From assembly GCF_029051685.1 (NCBI RefSeq), contig NZ_JAACFT010000023.1, positions 1-64,000 of the forward strand: a stretch of DNA of 64,000 bases, given 5' to 3'. The position numbers were made by a program, and so were the translations under genes. The notes beneath the pieces are model-generated. The model was not told the origin of the DNA and did no database searches. It worked only from the letters and a program-made list of their open reading frames with translations. Positions 26,462 to 35,607 of the stretch are shown here, in pieces. How positions within the stretch are numbered: position 1 is the first letter of the stretch; each line of letters begins with the position of its first letter. Source of the DNA: Bradyrhizobium sp. CSA207 (GTDB lineage Bacteria; Pseudomonadota; Alphaproteobacteria; Rhizobiales; Xanthobacteraceae).

Positions 26462-27235
26462 TCACCGCTTCTCGATCACCAGGCTCTGCACGGCGCGGCC
26501 GAAATAGCCCTGCCGGTCGGCGAGCCGCGACATCGCAAGGCCCGCGCCGTCGGGGCCGATCCAGGATTCGCCGTCGAGCAAAATCCACTCACCGACCGGC
26601 TGGCGCGAAAAGCTCACGGTGAGATCGGCATTGATGTAGGTCCAGGCGCGGAAGTCGAGCGTCGAGGCGGTGCCGTTGGAGAAATCGGCGGCGACCACCG
26701 CGCGCATTGCCTGCGAGACCGCTTCGCCTTCGATCAGGGGATGATCGACGCGAAACCAGATCGCGCCGGCGCCAGCCTGATCGAAGCGGCCGCGCGCGGC
26801 ACGCATCGAGACCGATCGCACGAACGGGCTGGTGGCCGCGTGGCCGTCCTCGACGCGTGAGTCCTCGGGCGAGGGCAGTTCGACGGGCAACGCCTTGACG
26901 TCGTCGGGCAGCGTCAGCGCCTGGCGCTTGATCTTGAGCACGGTCGCACCGACGACCTGGATGCCATCGGCCAGCAGCTTGACTTCGCAGAGCTGGATCT
27001 TGCGGCCCTCGCGCAACACCTCGGTCACAATCGTGAGCGTCGCGACCGGCACCGGCCGCATCAAATCGATGGTGACGCGCGCGATATCCATGACGACCGC
27101 TGTCGGGATGCGCTCGGCCGCCCAGGTCACCAGCGAGGCGAGCGCCGAGCCGTGCTGCATGCGCCGGTCCCAGGGACCTGCGGCATCCGGGCTGGTGACG
27201 ACGCTGTTGCCGTCGACGCGGTAGATCGCGGTCAT
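26462..27235 (-). CDS. Acyl-CoA thioesterase, TesB-like double hotdog
   Basis: This 257-residue protein has two hotdog halves, as in TesB/ACOT8-like thioesterases. The first half contains MQHGSALASLVTWAAERI and the second MRAVVAADFSNGTAS and WTYINADLTVSFSRQPVGEW, the latter typical of the family, with LDGESWIGPDGAGLA near the C-terminus. It probably hydrolyses acyl-CoA in the cytoplasm. It is flanked by a CoA ligase and an NMO-like gene, the latter on the same strand about 100 bases upstream across a repeat. Substrate unknown. Confidence 0.83.
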   Translation of the reverse strand: MTAIYRVDGNSVVTSPDAAGPWDRRMQHGSALASLVTWAAERIPTAVVMDIARVTIDLMRPVPVATLTIVTEVLREGRKIQLCEVKLLADGIQVVGATVLKIKRQALTLPDDVKALPVELPSPEDSRVEDGHAATSPFVRSVSMRAARGRFDQAGAGAIWFRVDHPLIEGEAVSQAMRAVVAADFSNGTASTLDFRAWTYINADLTVSFSRQPVGEWILLDGESWIGPDGAGLAMSRLADRQGYFGRAVQSLVIEKR

Positions 27236-27280
27236 CGCTCAAATCTCTGTTGGCCAAACGGTCGGAATCCCACATCACGA

Positions 27281-27306
27281 TGTCGTCCCGGCGAGCCGGG
27301 ACGACA
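27281..27306. repeat. Short palindrome, family D copy 1
   Basis: TGTCGTCCCGG and CCGGGACGACA form a perfect 11-base-pair stem with a CGAG loop. The same type occurs at 43257-43286 and inside 49617-49666 and 50523-50693. It lies between the NMO-like gene stop and the thioesterase start. Confidence 0.75.
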
Positions 27307-27334
27307 AATGAGAGAAGCCGCGACACACGATTGG

Positions 27335-28303
27335 TTACAGCGGCGGATCGATCGCCTCGTCGTATTCCTTCTTGAAGCGCGCGATCAGTTCGGCCGCGGG
27401 CAGGATGCCGTCGACGCTGCCAATGCCCTGGCCTGAGCCCCAGATCTCCTTCCAGGCTTTTGGCTTGGCGCGCTCGCCGGAGGCGTCGGTGCCGAAATTC
27501 ATCTTGGAGGGATCGGAGGTCGGCAGGTTTTCCGGATCCATGCCCGCGGCCTGGATCGACGGCTTCAGATAGTTGCCGTGCACGCCGGTGAAGAGATTGG
27601 AATAGACGATGTCGTCGGCCGTCGAGCCCGCGATCATCTCCTTGTAGCGCTCGACCGCGTTGGCTTCCTTGGTGGCGATGAAGGCCGAGCCGATATAGGC
27701 GAAGTCCGCGCCGAGAACGCGCGCGGCGCGAATCGCCTTGCCATTGCCGATCGCGCCCGACAGCGCGATCGGGCCATCAAACCATTTTCGCGTTTCGGCG
27801 ACGAAGGCCAGCGGCGAGATCGTGCCGGCATGGCCGCCGGCGCCTGCCGCGACCAGGATCAAGCCGTCAGCGCCCTTCTCGATCGCCTTGTGCGCGAATT
27901 TCTGATTGATCACGTCGTGGAAGACGATGCCGCCCCAGCCGTGCACGGCCTGATTGAGCTCCTCGCGCGCCCCCAGCGAGGAGATGATCATCGGCACCTT
28001 GTACTTGGCGCAGAGCTGCATGTCGTGATCGAGCCGGTTGTTCGACTTGTGCACGATCTGGTTGACCGCGAACGGCGCCGATGGCTTGTCCGGGTGCGCG
28101 CGGTCATAGGCCGCGAGCTCTTCGGTGATCCGTGCCAGCCACTCGTCGAGCAGCTCCGGCGGCCGCGCGTTGAGCGACGGAAACGATCCGACCACACCCG
28201 CCTTGCACTGCGCGATCACCAGATCGGGCACCGAGATGATGAAGAGCGGCGAACCGATCACCGGGATCGACAGGCGCCCCTTGAACAAGGCAGGCATGGA
28301 CAT
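27335..28303 (-). CDS. Nitronate monooxygenase family flavoprotein
   Basis: This 322-residue FMN-dependent TIM-barrel protein has the NMO features IGSPLFIISVPDLV, the conserved AAGAGGHAGTISPLAFV with His158 at the usual position, and VLGADFAYIGSAFIATKEA. Members oxidise alkyl nitronates such as propionate 3-nitronate, but many are uncharacterised. The ATG at 28303 (MSMPALF) is preceded by AAAGGA. It is a clear paralogue of the His-lacking protein at 23528, with shared motifs throughout. The upstream gap carries a repeat. Role in this locus is unproven. Confidence 0.87.
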   Translation of the reverse strand: MSMPALFKGRLSIPVIGSPLFIISVPDLVIAQCKAGVVGSFPSLNARPPELLDEWLARITEELAAYDRAHPDKPSAPFAVNQIVHKSNNRLDHDMQLCAKYKVPMIISSLGAREELNQAVHGWGGIVFHDVINQKFAHKAIEKGADGLILVAAGAGGHAGTISPLAFVAETRKWFDGPIALSGAIGNGKAIRAARVLGADFAYIGSAFIATKEANAVERYKEMIAGSTADDIVYSNLFTGVHGNYLKPSIQAAGMDPENLPTSDPSKMNFGTDASGERAKPKAWKEIWGSGQGIGSVDGILPAAELIARFKKEYDEAIDPPL

Positions 28304-28470
28304 TGCGAAACGATCCTTTTTTGGCCGGCAAAATCGAAGGCTGGGAGCCATACCAACAAGGCAATCTTTCCACTGTCAAGTATTGCGTTTTGACGCCGCC
28401 CGGCGGACGCCGTTACCGCAATTCCAACCCGCGGAATTCATTGTGTTTCGAGGCAGCGTAATCCACCTCT

Positions 28471-28595
28471 GTCATTCCGGGATGCGCCGACAGGCGCAGA
28501 CCCGGAATCCATCGGGCCGTAGAGCGAATGGCACGATGTAGTCCGGGTTCACGCGTCGCGCGCCCCCATTGCGCACTTGCGCAATGTGGAATGAC
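28471..28595. repeat. Palindromic intergenic repeat, family E copy 2
   Basis: Outer arms GTCATTCC and GGAATGAC enclose smaller hairpins including GCGCCGACAGGCGC and ATTGCGCACTTGCGCAAT. It occupies most of the 304-base gap between the NMO-like gene and aspA. Nothing else was seen in this gap. Confidence 0.75.
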
Positions 28596-28607
28596 GAACA
28601 CCCGTTC

Positions 28608-30008
<1,401 letters not shown>

Positions 30009-30044
30009 GGGCACTCCTTGTTGCTCGCGCGCAGCGTCATGGCA

Positions 30045-30575
30045 TCAGTTCTGGCACAGCGCGCTGGTGACGAACGTATCGGTGCGGCAATCGTCCGGCT
30101 TGCGGGCCCTGCCCGGGATCAAAACCTTGGCCGAGCATTTTTCCGCCGAGTCGGCGTTCAGGCTCTTGCCTTCCTTGTAGCCCTTGCTCTGGCAGAGCTG
30201 GTCGGCGGCCTGCTTGCAGTCTGGCCCTCCGTTCGACGAGACCGGGCAGGCCGCGCGCCCCGACACCATGGTGGACGGCTTCGCCAGGCGTGACAGGTCG
30301 TTCATGGTCTCGCTGGGGCTTTTGAGCGGCGGCAGGAACGAGGGCACCTTGTCGAACAGCTTGCCCATTTCGTTGATCAGCCCGGAATTTTCCTCGCGCG
30401 CCGGCGGCACCGGTGGAGCGGACGTCAATGGCGGCGGTCCCTGCTCCTGCACGCCGAGCGCTGGAGCCGATGCCGATTGCGCCCATCCGGTCGCGCCGAA
30501 GCCGAGCAGGAGCAGCAGCAGCGCTGAAGTCAGCGTCCCCAGCCGCACCGCCGGATTGCCGGATCGAACCATCAT
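30045..30575 (-). CDS. Exported Cys-containing hypothetical protein
   Basis: A 176-residue protein with a signal peptide (MMVRSGNPAVRLGTLTSALLL to about WAQS), a Pro-rich spacer, and a C-terminal domain with six Cys in pairs (AACPVSS, GPDCKQAADQLCQSKGY, EKCSAKV, DDCRTDT, ALCQN). The LCQSKGY motif resembles VCQSRGY in the lipoprotein at 44224. The ATG pair at 30575-30572 gives a clean leader. It lies 36 bases upstream of aspA on the same strand, but a functional link is not obvious. Periplasmic with disulfides is likely. Confidence 0.75.
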   Translation of the reverse strand: MMVRSGNPAVRLGTLTSALLLLLLGFGATGWAQSASAPALGVQEQGPPPLTSAPPVPPAREENSGLINEMGKLFDKVPSFLPPLKSPSETMNDLSRLAKPSTMVSGRAACPVSSNGGPDCKQAADQLCQSKGYKEGKSLNADSAEKCSAKVLIPGRARKPDDCRTDTFVTSALCQN

Positions 30576-30725
30576 GACGGCAACCGTAGCCGAAGCCGGC
30601 GCAGTGGCAAAGCGCCGATGTAACGTTATTGACTGAGCATGATCTCCGCGCAAACGCATTCTGCAATTGGAGGGAAAGCCGCTTCACACTTTGCGCGACG
30701 CGGCCCTTCCGGACCGGATCATTCG

Positions 30726-31307
30726 CTAGATCAGCTTGATCGCGATCACGAAGCCCAGCACGAGCACTGTAGCACCGATCGCCACCCACAATCCGAGATG
30801 CTTCTCGATCCTGACCCGGATCCAGTCGCCATACCGGTTGAGCAGGATGGCGACGATGAAGAAACGTCCGCCGCGCGCAACGATCGAGCACAGGATGAAG
30901 AGGCCGATATTGTAGCCGGCGAAGCCCGAGGTGATGGTGACGAGCTTGTAGGGAATCGGCGTCAGGCCCTTGAGCAGGATGATCACCGCGCCCCACTCCG
31001 CATAGGAGGCGCGGAACGCGTCAACCTTGTCGCCGAGGCCATAGACCTGGATGAGCCAATGGCCGACCGAGTCGAAGAGCAACGCACCGATGGCGTAGCC
31101 CAGCAGGCCTCCGACCACCGAGGTCGCGGTGCAGACCGCCGCATAGATCCAGGCGCGCTGCGGGCGCGCCAGTGACATTGGGATGAGCATCACGTCCGGG
31201 GGGACGGGAAAGAAGGAGCTTTCAGCGAAAGCCACGGCGCCCATGATCCAGAGCGCGTAGGGCTTGTGGGCGGCGTCGATGCACCAGTCGTAGATACGTT
31301 TCAGCAT
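30726..31307 (-). CDS. DedA/YqaA-family membrane protein
   Basis: This inner-membrane protein of about 193 residues with a VTT (SNARE-associated) domain has the family stretches ESSFFPVPPDVMLIPM and TPIPYKLVTITSGFAGYN. DedA-type proteins are thought to flip or move polyprenyl or phospholipid carriers. The ATG at 31307 starts at MLKRIYDW, the usual N-terminus; the upstream open stretch to 31370 does not match. It is followed upstream by the HisE-like gene on the same strand with a gap of 65 bases. Confidence 0.86.
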   Translation of the reverse strand: MLKRIYDWCIDAAHKPYALWIMGAVAFAESSFFPVPPDVMLIPMSLARPQRAWIYAAVCTATSVVGGLLGYAIGALLFDSVGHWLIQVYGLGDKVDAFRASYAEWGAVIILLKGLTPIPYKLVTITSGFAGYNIGLFILCSIVARGGRFFIVAILLNRYGDWIRVRIEKHLGLWVAIGATVLVLGFVIAIKLI

Positions 31308-31372
31308 GCGCCGCGATGAAGCACCATGGGACGGATTTGTCCATGCCGAGATGGGACCGATTTGCGCCAATT

Positions 31373-31777
31373 CTAGTGGCGCTTGCGCGCGGTGCGGCCT
31401 TCGAGCGCGACAATTGGCCGCCTGGCGGCGACGCGCGGTGATGCAACTTTGGGCAGCTTCATCGGCGACTTCGGCAATTTCTCGGCGATGCCGAGCATAT
31501 CTTCCCGCCGCGCCATCTCGCGCCAGACGTCTTCAGGGCGGACGCCGGCCGAGGCCCAGAGCACGGTAAGATTGTAGAGCAGGTCGGCGCTCTCCCGGAT
31601 CACGGCTTCGCTATCGCCGTTGACCGCATCGATGACAACCTCGATGGCCTCTTCGGCCAGCTTCTTCGCCATTTTGGAAGGGCCGCGCTGAAACAGCCGC
31701 GCGGTGCGCGATGTTGCCGGATCAAGGTCCCTGGCCGCGAGCACAGCCAGATATAGCCGCTCAAGCGAATCACTCAT
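31373..31777 (-). CDS. HisE-like phosphoribosyl-ATP pyrophosphatase/MazG-type protein with basic tail
   Basis: This 134-residue all-alpha NTP pyrophosphohydrolase has the HisE core SRTARLFQRGPSKMAKKLAEEAIEVV (EExxE metal site) and ESADLLYNLTVLW. In HisE the reaction is PRATP to PRAMP plus pyrophosphate in histidine synthesis. No other his genes lie nearby, and a basic extension of about 35 residues (LPKVASPRVAARRPIVALEG and on) follows the domain. It may be a second, specialised copy or a house-cleaning enzyme. Confident about the fold, less about the substrate. Confidence 0.78.
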   Translation of the reverse strand: MSDSLERLYLAVLAARDLDPATSRTARLFQRGPSKMAKKLAEEAIEVVIDAVNGDSEAVIRESADLLYNLTVLWASAGVRPEDVWREMARREDMLGIAEKLPKSPMKLPKVASPRVAARRPIVALEGRTARKRH

Positions 31778-31840
31778 GTACGCAAAACTACTCTAAACCA
31801 ATGGTCGACGCGTTAACGTCCGGCAATCAACGAAAAATAC

Positions 31841-31863
31841 GCTGGCGCTGCAAGCGCGCCAGC
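31841..31863 (-). terminator. Rho-independent-type terminator after the GPAYY-repeat gene
   Basis: GCTGGCGC and GCGCCAGC form an eight-base-pair stem with a seven-base loop. On the minus strand it is followed by GTATTTTT, so it would end the transcript of the gene that stops at 31881. On the plus strand TTTTCTT also follows, so it may work both ways. Confidence 0.75.
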
Positions 31864-31880
31864 TTTTCTTGGTCAACGGC

Positions 31881-32267
31881 TCACCAACAATTCGCACCGC
31901 TTCGGCTGCAGGTGGCAAACGGGTCGCGACCGACGTATCCCTGATACGGATAGTCCGGATCACGTCCGTAATAGGGCCCGTTGCCGTAGTAGGCCGGGCC
32001 GCTGTAGTAGGCCGGGCCGCCATAGTAGGCCGGGCCGCCATAGTAGGCAGGACCGTAGTCATAGGCGTAGGCGTCGCGGCTTGCGGCGATCGCAAGACCG
32101 GTGCCGACGATGCCGGCAAAGGCTGCCGCTGCCGCCGCTCCGCCCCCGCCATGCCAGTGGCGGCCGCCCGCGAACGAAGCCGTGGGGGCGACGGTGGTGA
32201 GGGCCAGCACCGCGGCGGTGGCAAGAACGGCCTTGCGGCCGGCACGCTTCGAAAATCTGTCAAACAT
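31881..32267 (-). CDS. Exported Tyr/Gly-rich repeat protein
   Basis: This 128-residue protein has a signal peptide (MFDRFSKRAGRKAVLATAAV to about SFA), a short Gly/Ala-rich helix (GGGGAAAAAAFAGIVGTG) and a tail with four near-perfect GPAYYGG/GPAYYSG units followed by PYYGRDPDYPYQGY and two Cys near the end. The ATG at 32267 has CAGGAC upstream; 32294 is possible. The layout is common in rhizobial exported proteins. Function unknown; surface or periplasmic location inferred. Confidence 0.72.
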   Translation of the reverse strand: MFDRFSKRAGRKAVLATAAVLALTTVAPTASFAGGRHWHGGGGAAAAAAFAGIVGTGLAIAASRDAYAYDYGPAYYGGPAYYGGPAYYSGPAYYGNGPYYGRDPDYPYQGYVGRDPFATCSRSGANCW

Positions 32268-32493
32268 GTCCTGGACCCTCCTTGGGACCTTCAATGGTGC
32301 CTTGAGACAGGCTCATGTCCTCAAACACCACATCCCCATGTTGGGTTCCCGAACCCCTACACAAGCTGAACGGGGTTGCGTGATCGTGACGCAACCGCCG
32401 CTCATCCGCCGTTCATGTTGGCGCGGACAGACTTATCGCGAGCCGGCGCTCCGAGCGTCACGAAACCATAACAATGCGGGACCGGCGCGACTG

Positions 32494-33543
32494 ATGTTTG
32501 GACTCAAGACCATCGCCTTTGGCCGCGTCCTGGCTCTTGCAATCTCGCTCGCCGCGCTCGCCCCACGCGACGTCGATGCGGCCGAGACCGCCGCGCCGTC
32601 CGTCGCGATCCACTTCACCTTCGACCGCCCCATCGACGCGAGCATGGCGCCGTTTTTCATGGCAGCGAAGGACGGCAAATTCGCCGCCGAACATCTCAAC
32701 GTGTCCTTCAACACCGTGGCTGGATCGCCGGAAGCACTCGCACGCGTCGCCAAGGGCGACAGCGAGCTTGCGCTCGTCGACATCAACGAGCTGATCCGCT
32801 TTCGCGACAAGGACGATGCGGCGCCGGTCAAGGCGGTGTTCGTGCTGTTCAACCGCGCGCCTTACGCCGTCGTCGCCCGCAAGAGCCGCGGCATCCACCT
32901 CCTGCCCGACCTCGACGGCAAGACCGTCGGCGTTGCCGACGGCGATCTGTCGATGCGACTGTGGCCGGCGCTCGCACAGCGGAACGGCATCAACACGCAG
33001 CATGTGAAATTCCACAAGATCAGCGCGGCGGTCCGCGAGCCTATCCTCTCCGCGGGCCAGGTCGATGCCGTCGCCGGCTTCAGCTATCTGTCGGCGGTCA
33101 ACTTGCGCGACCGCGGCGTGCCCGGAGATGATCTCGTCGTGCTCCGCTATGCTGACTATGGCTGCGAAGCCTATGGCTTTGCCGTGGTGGCCAATCCCGG
33201 CTTCGCCGCAGCGAAGCCTGACGCAATGAAAGGATTTGTCCGCGCATTGATCGCCGGCATTAACACCACCGTCAAAGAGCCGGCGCGCGCGGCGGAGGAG
33301 GCCGCAAGCCATATCGACGACGGCGACCGCGAGCTGGAGCTGGAACGCCTGCGCACCGTCCTCGTCGACAATATCCTGACCGACGAGGTCCGCCGCAACG
33401 GCCTCGGCGGCATCGACCCGGCGCGCCTTGAGCGCTCGATCGACCAGATCGCGCAGGATTTCAAGTTCCGCAAGAAACCTGCGGCGGGTGATATCTTCGA
33501 CGACCGCTTCCTGCCGCCGGTCGAAGGGCGGCTGATCAATTGA
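32494..33543 (+). CDS. NitT/TauT-type ABC transporter substrate-binding protein
   Basis: This 349-residue exported binding protein (NMT1/THI5-like) has a signal peptide (MFGLKTIAFGRVLALAISLAAL to about DAAE) and the family segments ASMAPFFMAAKDGKFAAEHLNV and DSELALVDINELIRF. Members bind nitrate, sulfonates, pyrimidine precursors or similar small molecules. No permease or ATPase gene lies beside it; the next gene is the glucan exporter, 91 bases downstream. It could be an orphan subunit. The ATG at 32494 gives a good leader, although the frame is open far upstream. Confidence 0.82.
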   Translation: MFGLKTIAFGRVLALAISLAALAPRDVDAAETAAPSVAIHFTFDRPIDASMAPFFMAAKDGKFAAEHLNVSFNTVAGSPEALARVAKGDSELALVDINELIRFRDKDDAAPVKAVFVLFNRAPYAVVARKSRGIHLLPDLDGKTVGVADGDLSMRLWPALAQRNGINTQHVKFHKISAAVREPILSAGQVDAVAGFSYLSAVNLRDRGVPGDDLVVLRYADYGCEAYGFAVVANPGFAAAKPDAMKGFVRALIAGINTTVKEPARAAEEAASHIDDGDRELELERLRTVLVDNILTDEVRRNGLGGIDPARLERSIDQIAQDFKFRKKPAAGDIFDDRFLPPVEGRLIN

Positions 33544-33634
33544 GCAAAACTTACAGCTTCCGCTGTATCTCGCGGGCGATCCCTGATTAGAGTACGAAAT
33601 CACTCCGTTCGATCCGCCCGAGCTCCTCGACAGC

Positions 33635-35431
33635 ATGTCCATTTTCAGCCTCTACACCCGCGTTCTCGAACTGCTCGGCAAGGAAGCGCGGCTGGGCTGG
33701 CTGCTGGCGTTTGCCAATCTGCTGCTTGCCGCCTCGCAGTTCGCCGAGCCCGTGCTGTTCGGCCGGATCGTCGACGTGCTCTCCGGCAAGGCGGTGGCCG
33801 AGTCGAACTCGGCCTGGCCATTCCTCATGGCCTGGGTCGCGTTCGGGCTGTTCACCATCGCCTGCAGCGCGCTCGTCGCTCTGCAGGCCGACCGGCTCTC
33901 GCACCGCCAGCGCCAGGCGGTCCTGACCGACTATTTCGAGCACATCCTGCAACTGCCGCTGACCTTTCACTCCGGCACCCATTCGGGCCGGCTGATGAAG
34001 GTCATGCTCAACGGCACCGACGCGCTGTGGCGGCTGTGGCTCGGCTTCTTCCGCGAGCATTTTGCCGCGATCCTCTCAGTCGTGGTGCTGCTGCCACTGT
34101 CGCTGTACCTGAACTGGCGGCTGGCGATCCTGCTGTTCGTGCTCTGCATCGTCTTCACCGCCTTGACGACCTTTGTCGTGCGCAGGACCTTCGGCATGCA
34201 GATGGAGGTGGAGGAGCACTACAGCGAGCTCTCCGCGCGCGCCTCCGACGCGCTCGGCAATGTCGCGCTGGTGCAGAGTTTTGTCCGCGTCGAATCCGAG
34301 GTGAAGGGCTTGCGCTCCGTCGCCGATCAATTGCTTGCGGCGCAAATGCCGGTGCTGTCCTGGTGGGCGCTCGTCACAGTCATCACGCGGGCTTCCACCA
34401 CCATCACGGTGCTCGCGATCTTCACGCTCGGCATCGCGCTGCACGACCAGGGGCTGACCTCGGTCGGCGAAATCGTGATGTTCGTGAGCTTTGCCACGCT
34501 TCTGATCCAGAAGCTCGAGCAGGTCGTGAGCTTCATCAACAACGTTTTCATGGAAGCGCCGCGGCTGCGCGAGTTCTTCAACGTGCTCGACGCGGTGCCT
34601 GCGGTCCACGACCGGCCCGACGCGATCGATGCCGGCAGGCTCTCGGGACTTGTCGAATTCCACGACGTCACCTTCTCCTACGACGGCAAGCGGCCGGCGG
34701 TCGAGGATCTCTCCTTCACCGCGCTGCCCGGCCAGACCATCGCGCTGGTCGGCGCCACCGGCGCGGGCAAATCCACCGCGATCGCGCTGCTGCATCGCGC
34801 CTTCGATCCGCAATCCGGCTTCATCCGGATCGACGGCATGGACGTGCGCGGCGTGACGCTGACATCGCTGCGCCGGAACATCGGCGTGGTGTTCCAGGAG
34901 GCGCTGCTGTTCAACCGCTCGATCGCGGAGAATTTGCGTGTCGGCAAGCCGGATGCGACCGAAGCCGAGATGCGCAAGGCGGCGGAGCGCGCGCAGGCAC
35001 TCGAATTCATCGAGCGCAGCGGCGGCTTCGAAACCAATGCCGGCGAGCGGGGCCGCATGCTCTCCGGCGGCGAGCGGCAGCGGCTGTCAATCGCACGCGC
35101 GCTGTTGAAGGACCCTCCGATCCTGATCCTGGACGAGGCGACGAGCGCGCTCGACGCCGTCACCGAGGCCAAGGTGAATACCGCTCTCGACGAAGTGATG
35201 AAGGGCCGCACCACCTTCGTGATCGCCCACCGCCTCTCCACCATCCGCAATGCCACGCGCATCCTGGTGTTCGAGAACGGGCGGGTGATCGAAAGCGGAA
35301 CTTTCGATGAACTCGTGGCCAAAGGCGGCCATTTTGCCGAACTCGCCAAGGCCCAGTTCATGGTCCAGGAGAGCGCACGGGCCAGTGTGACAGCGGCTGA
35401 GCCTGCTGCGACTGCGGCCAAGTCCCCGTAG
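33635..35431 (+). CDS. ndvA: Cyclic beta-1,2-glucan-type ABC exporter (NdvA/ChvA family)
   Basis: This 598-residue half-transporter fuses a six-span membrane domain (residues 1-320) to an ATPase domain. Motifs are Walker A GATGAGKS, signature LSGGERQRLSIARAL, Walker B ILILDEATSALD and the H-loop VIAHRLSTIRNATRI. The N-terminus MSIFSLYTRVLELLG with AEPVLFGRIVDVLSG is typical of NdvA/ChvA, which export cyclic glucans to the periplasm for osmotic adaptation and nodulation. No glucan synthase gene lies here. It is followed by a PBP gene after 176 bases. The family name is firm; the exported glycan is inferred. Confidence 0.87.
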   Translation: MSIFSLYTRVLELLGKEARLGWLLAFANLLLAASQFAEPVLFGRIVDVLSGKAVAESNSAWPFLMAWVAFGLFTIACSALVALQADRLSHRQRQAVLTDYFEHILQLPLTFHSGTHSGRLMKVMLNGTDALWRLWLGFFREHFAAILSVVVLLPLSLYLNWRLAILLFVLCIVFTALTTFVVRRTFGMQMEVEEHYSELSARASDALGNVALVQSFVRVESEVKGLRSVADQLLAAQMPVLSWWALVTVITRASTTITVLAIFTLGIALHDQGLTSVGEIVMFVSFATLLIQKLEQVVSFINNVFMEAPRLREFFNVLDAVPAVHDRPDAIDAGRLSGLVEFHDVTFSYDGKRPAVEDLSFTALPGQTIALVGATGAGKSTAIALLHRAFDPQSGFIRIDGMDVRGVTLTSLRRNIGVVFQEALLFNRSIAENLRVGKPDATEAEMRKAAERAQALEFIERSGGFETNAGERGRMLSGGERQRLSIARALLKDPPILILDEATSALDAVTEAKVNTALDEVMKGRTTFVIAHRLSTIRNATRILVFENGRVIESGTFDELVAKGGHFAELAKAQFMVQESARASVTAAEPAATAAKSP

Positions 35432-35607
35432 CACTGTCGAAATTCGGCCTATTTCATCATTGAATACCCCGCCGAGCCCCCTGTTCTCGACGCATGAGCC
35501 AGTATAGGTTTGCCGCGCCGCAAGCGGCGTCGCAGGATTTCAAACGCGAAACTCAGATCACGAGAGCCGTCCGGAACCGGCGGGTCTCCCAGGACCGGAA
35601 TCGGATA

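Noticed and set aside
31965..32060. Short direct repeats that could be taken for a CRISPR or minisatellite
   Set aside because: They are the codons of GPAYY repeats in an intact exported-protein gene, with no spacers.
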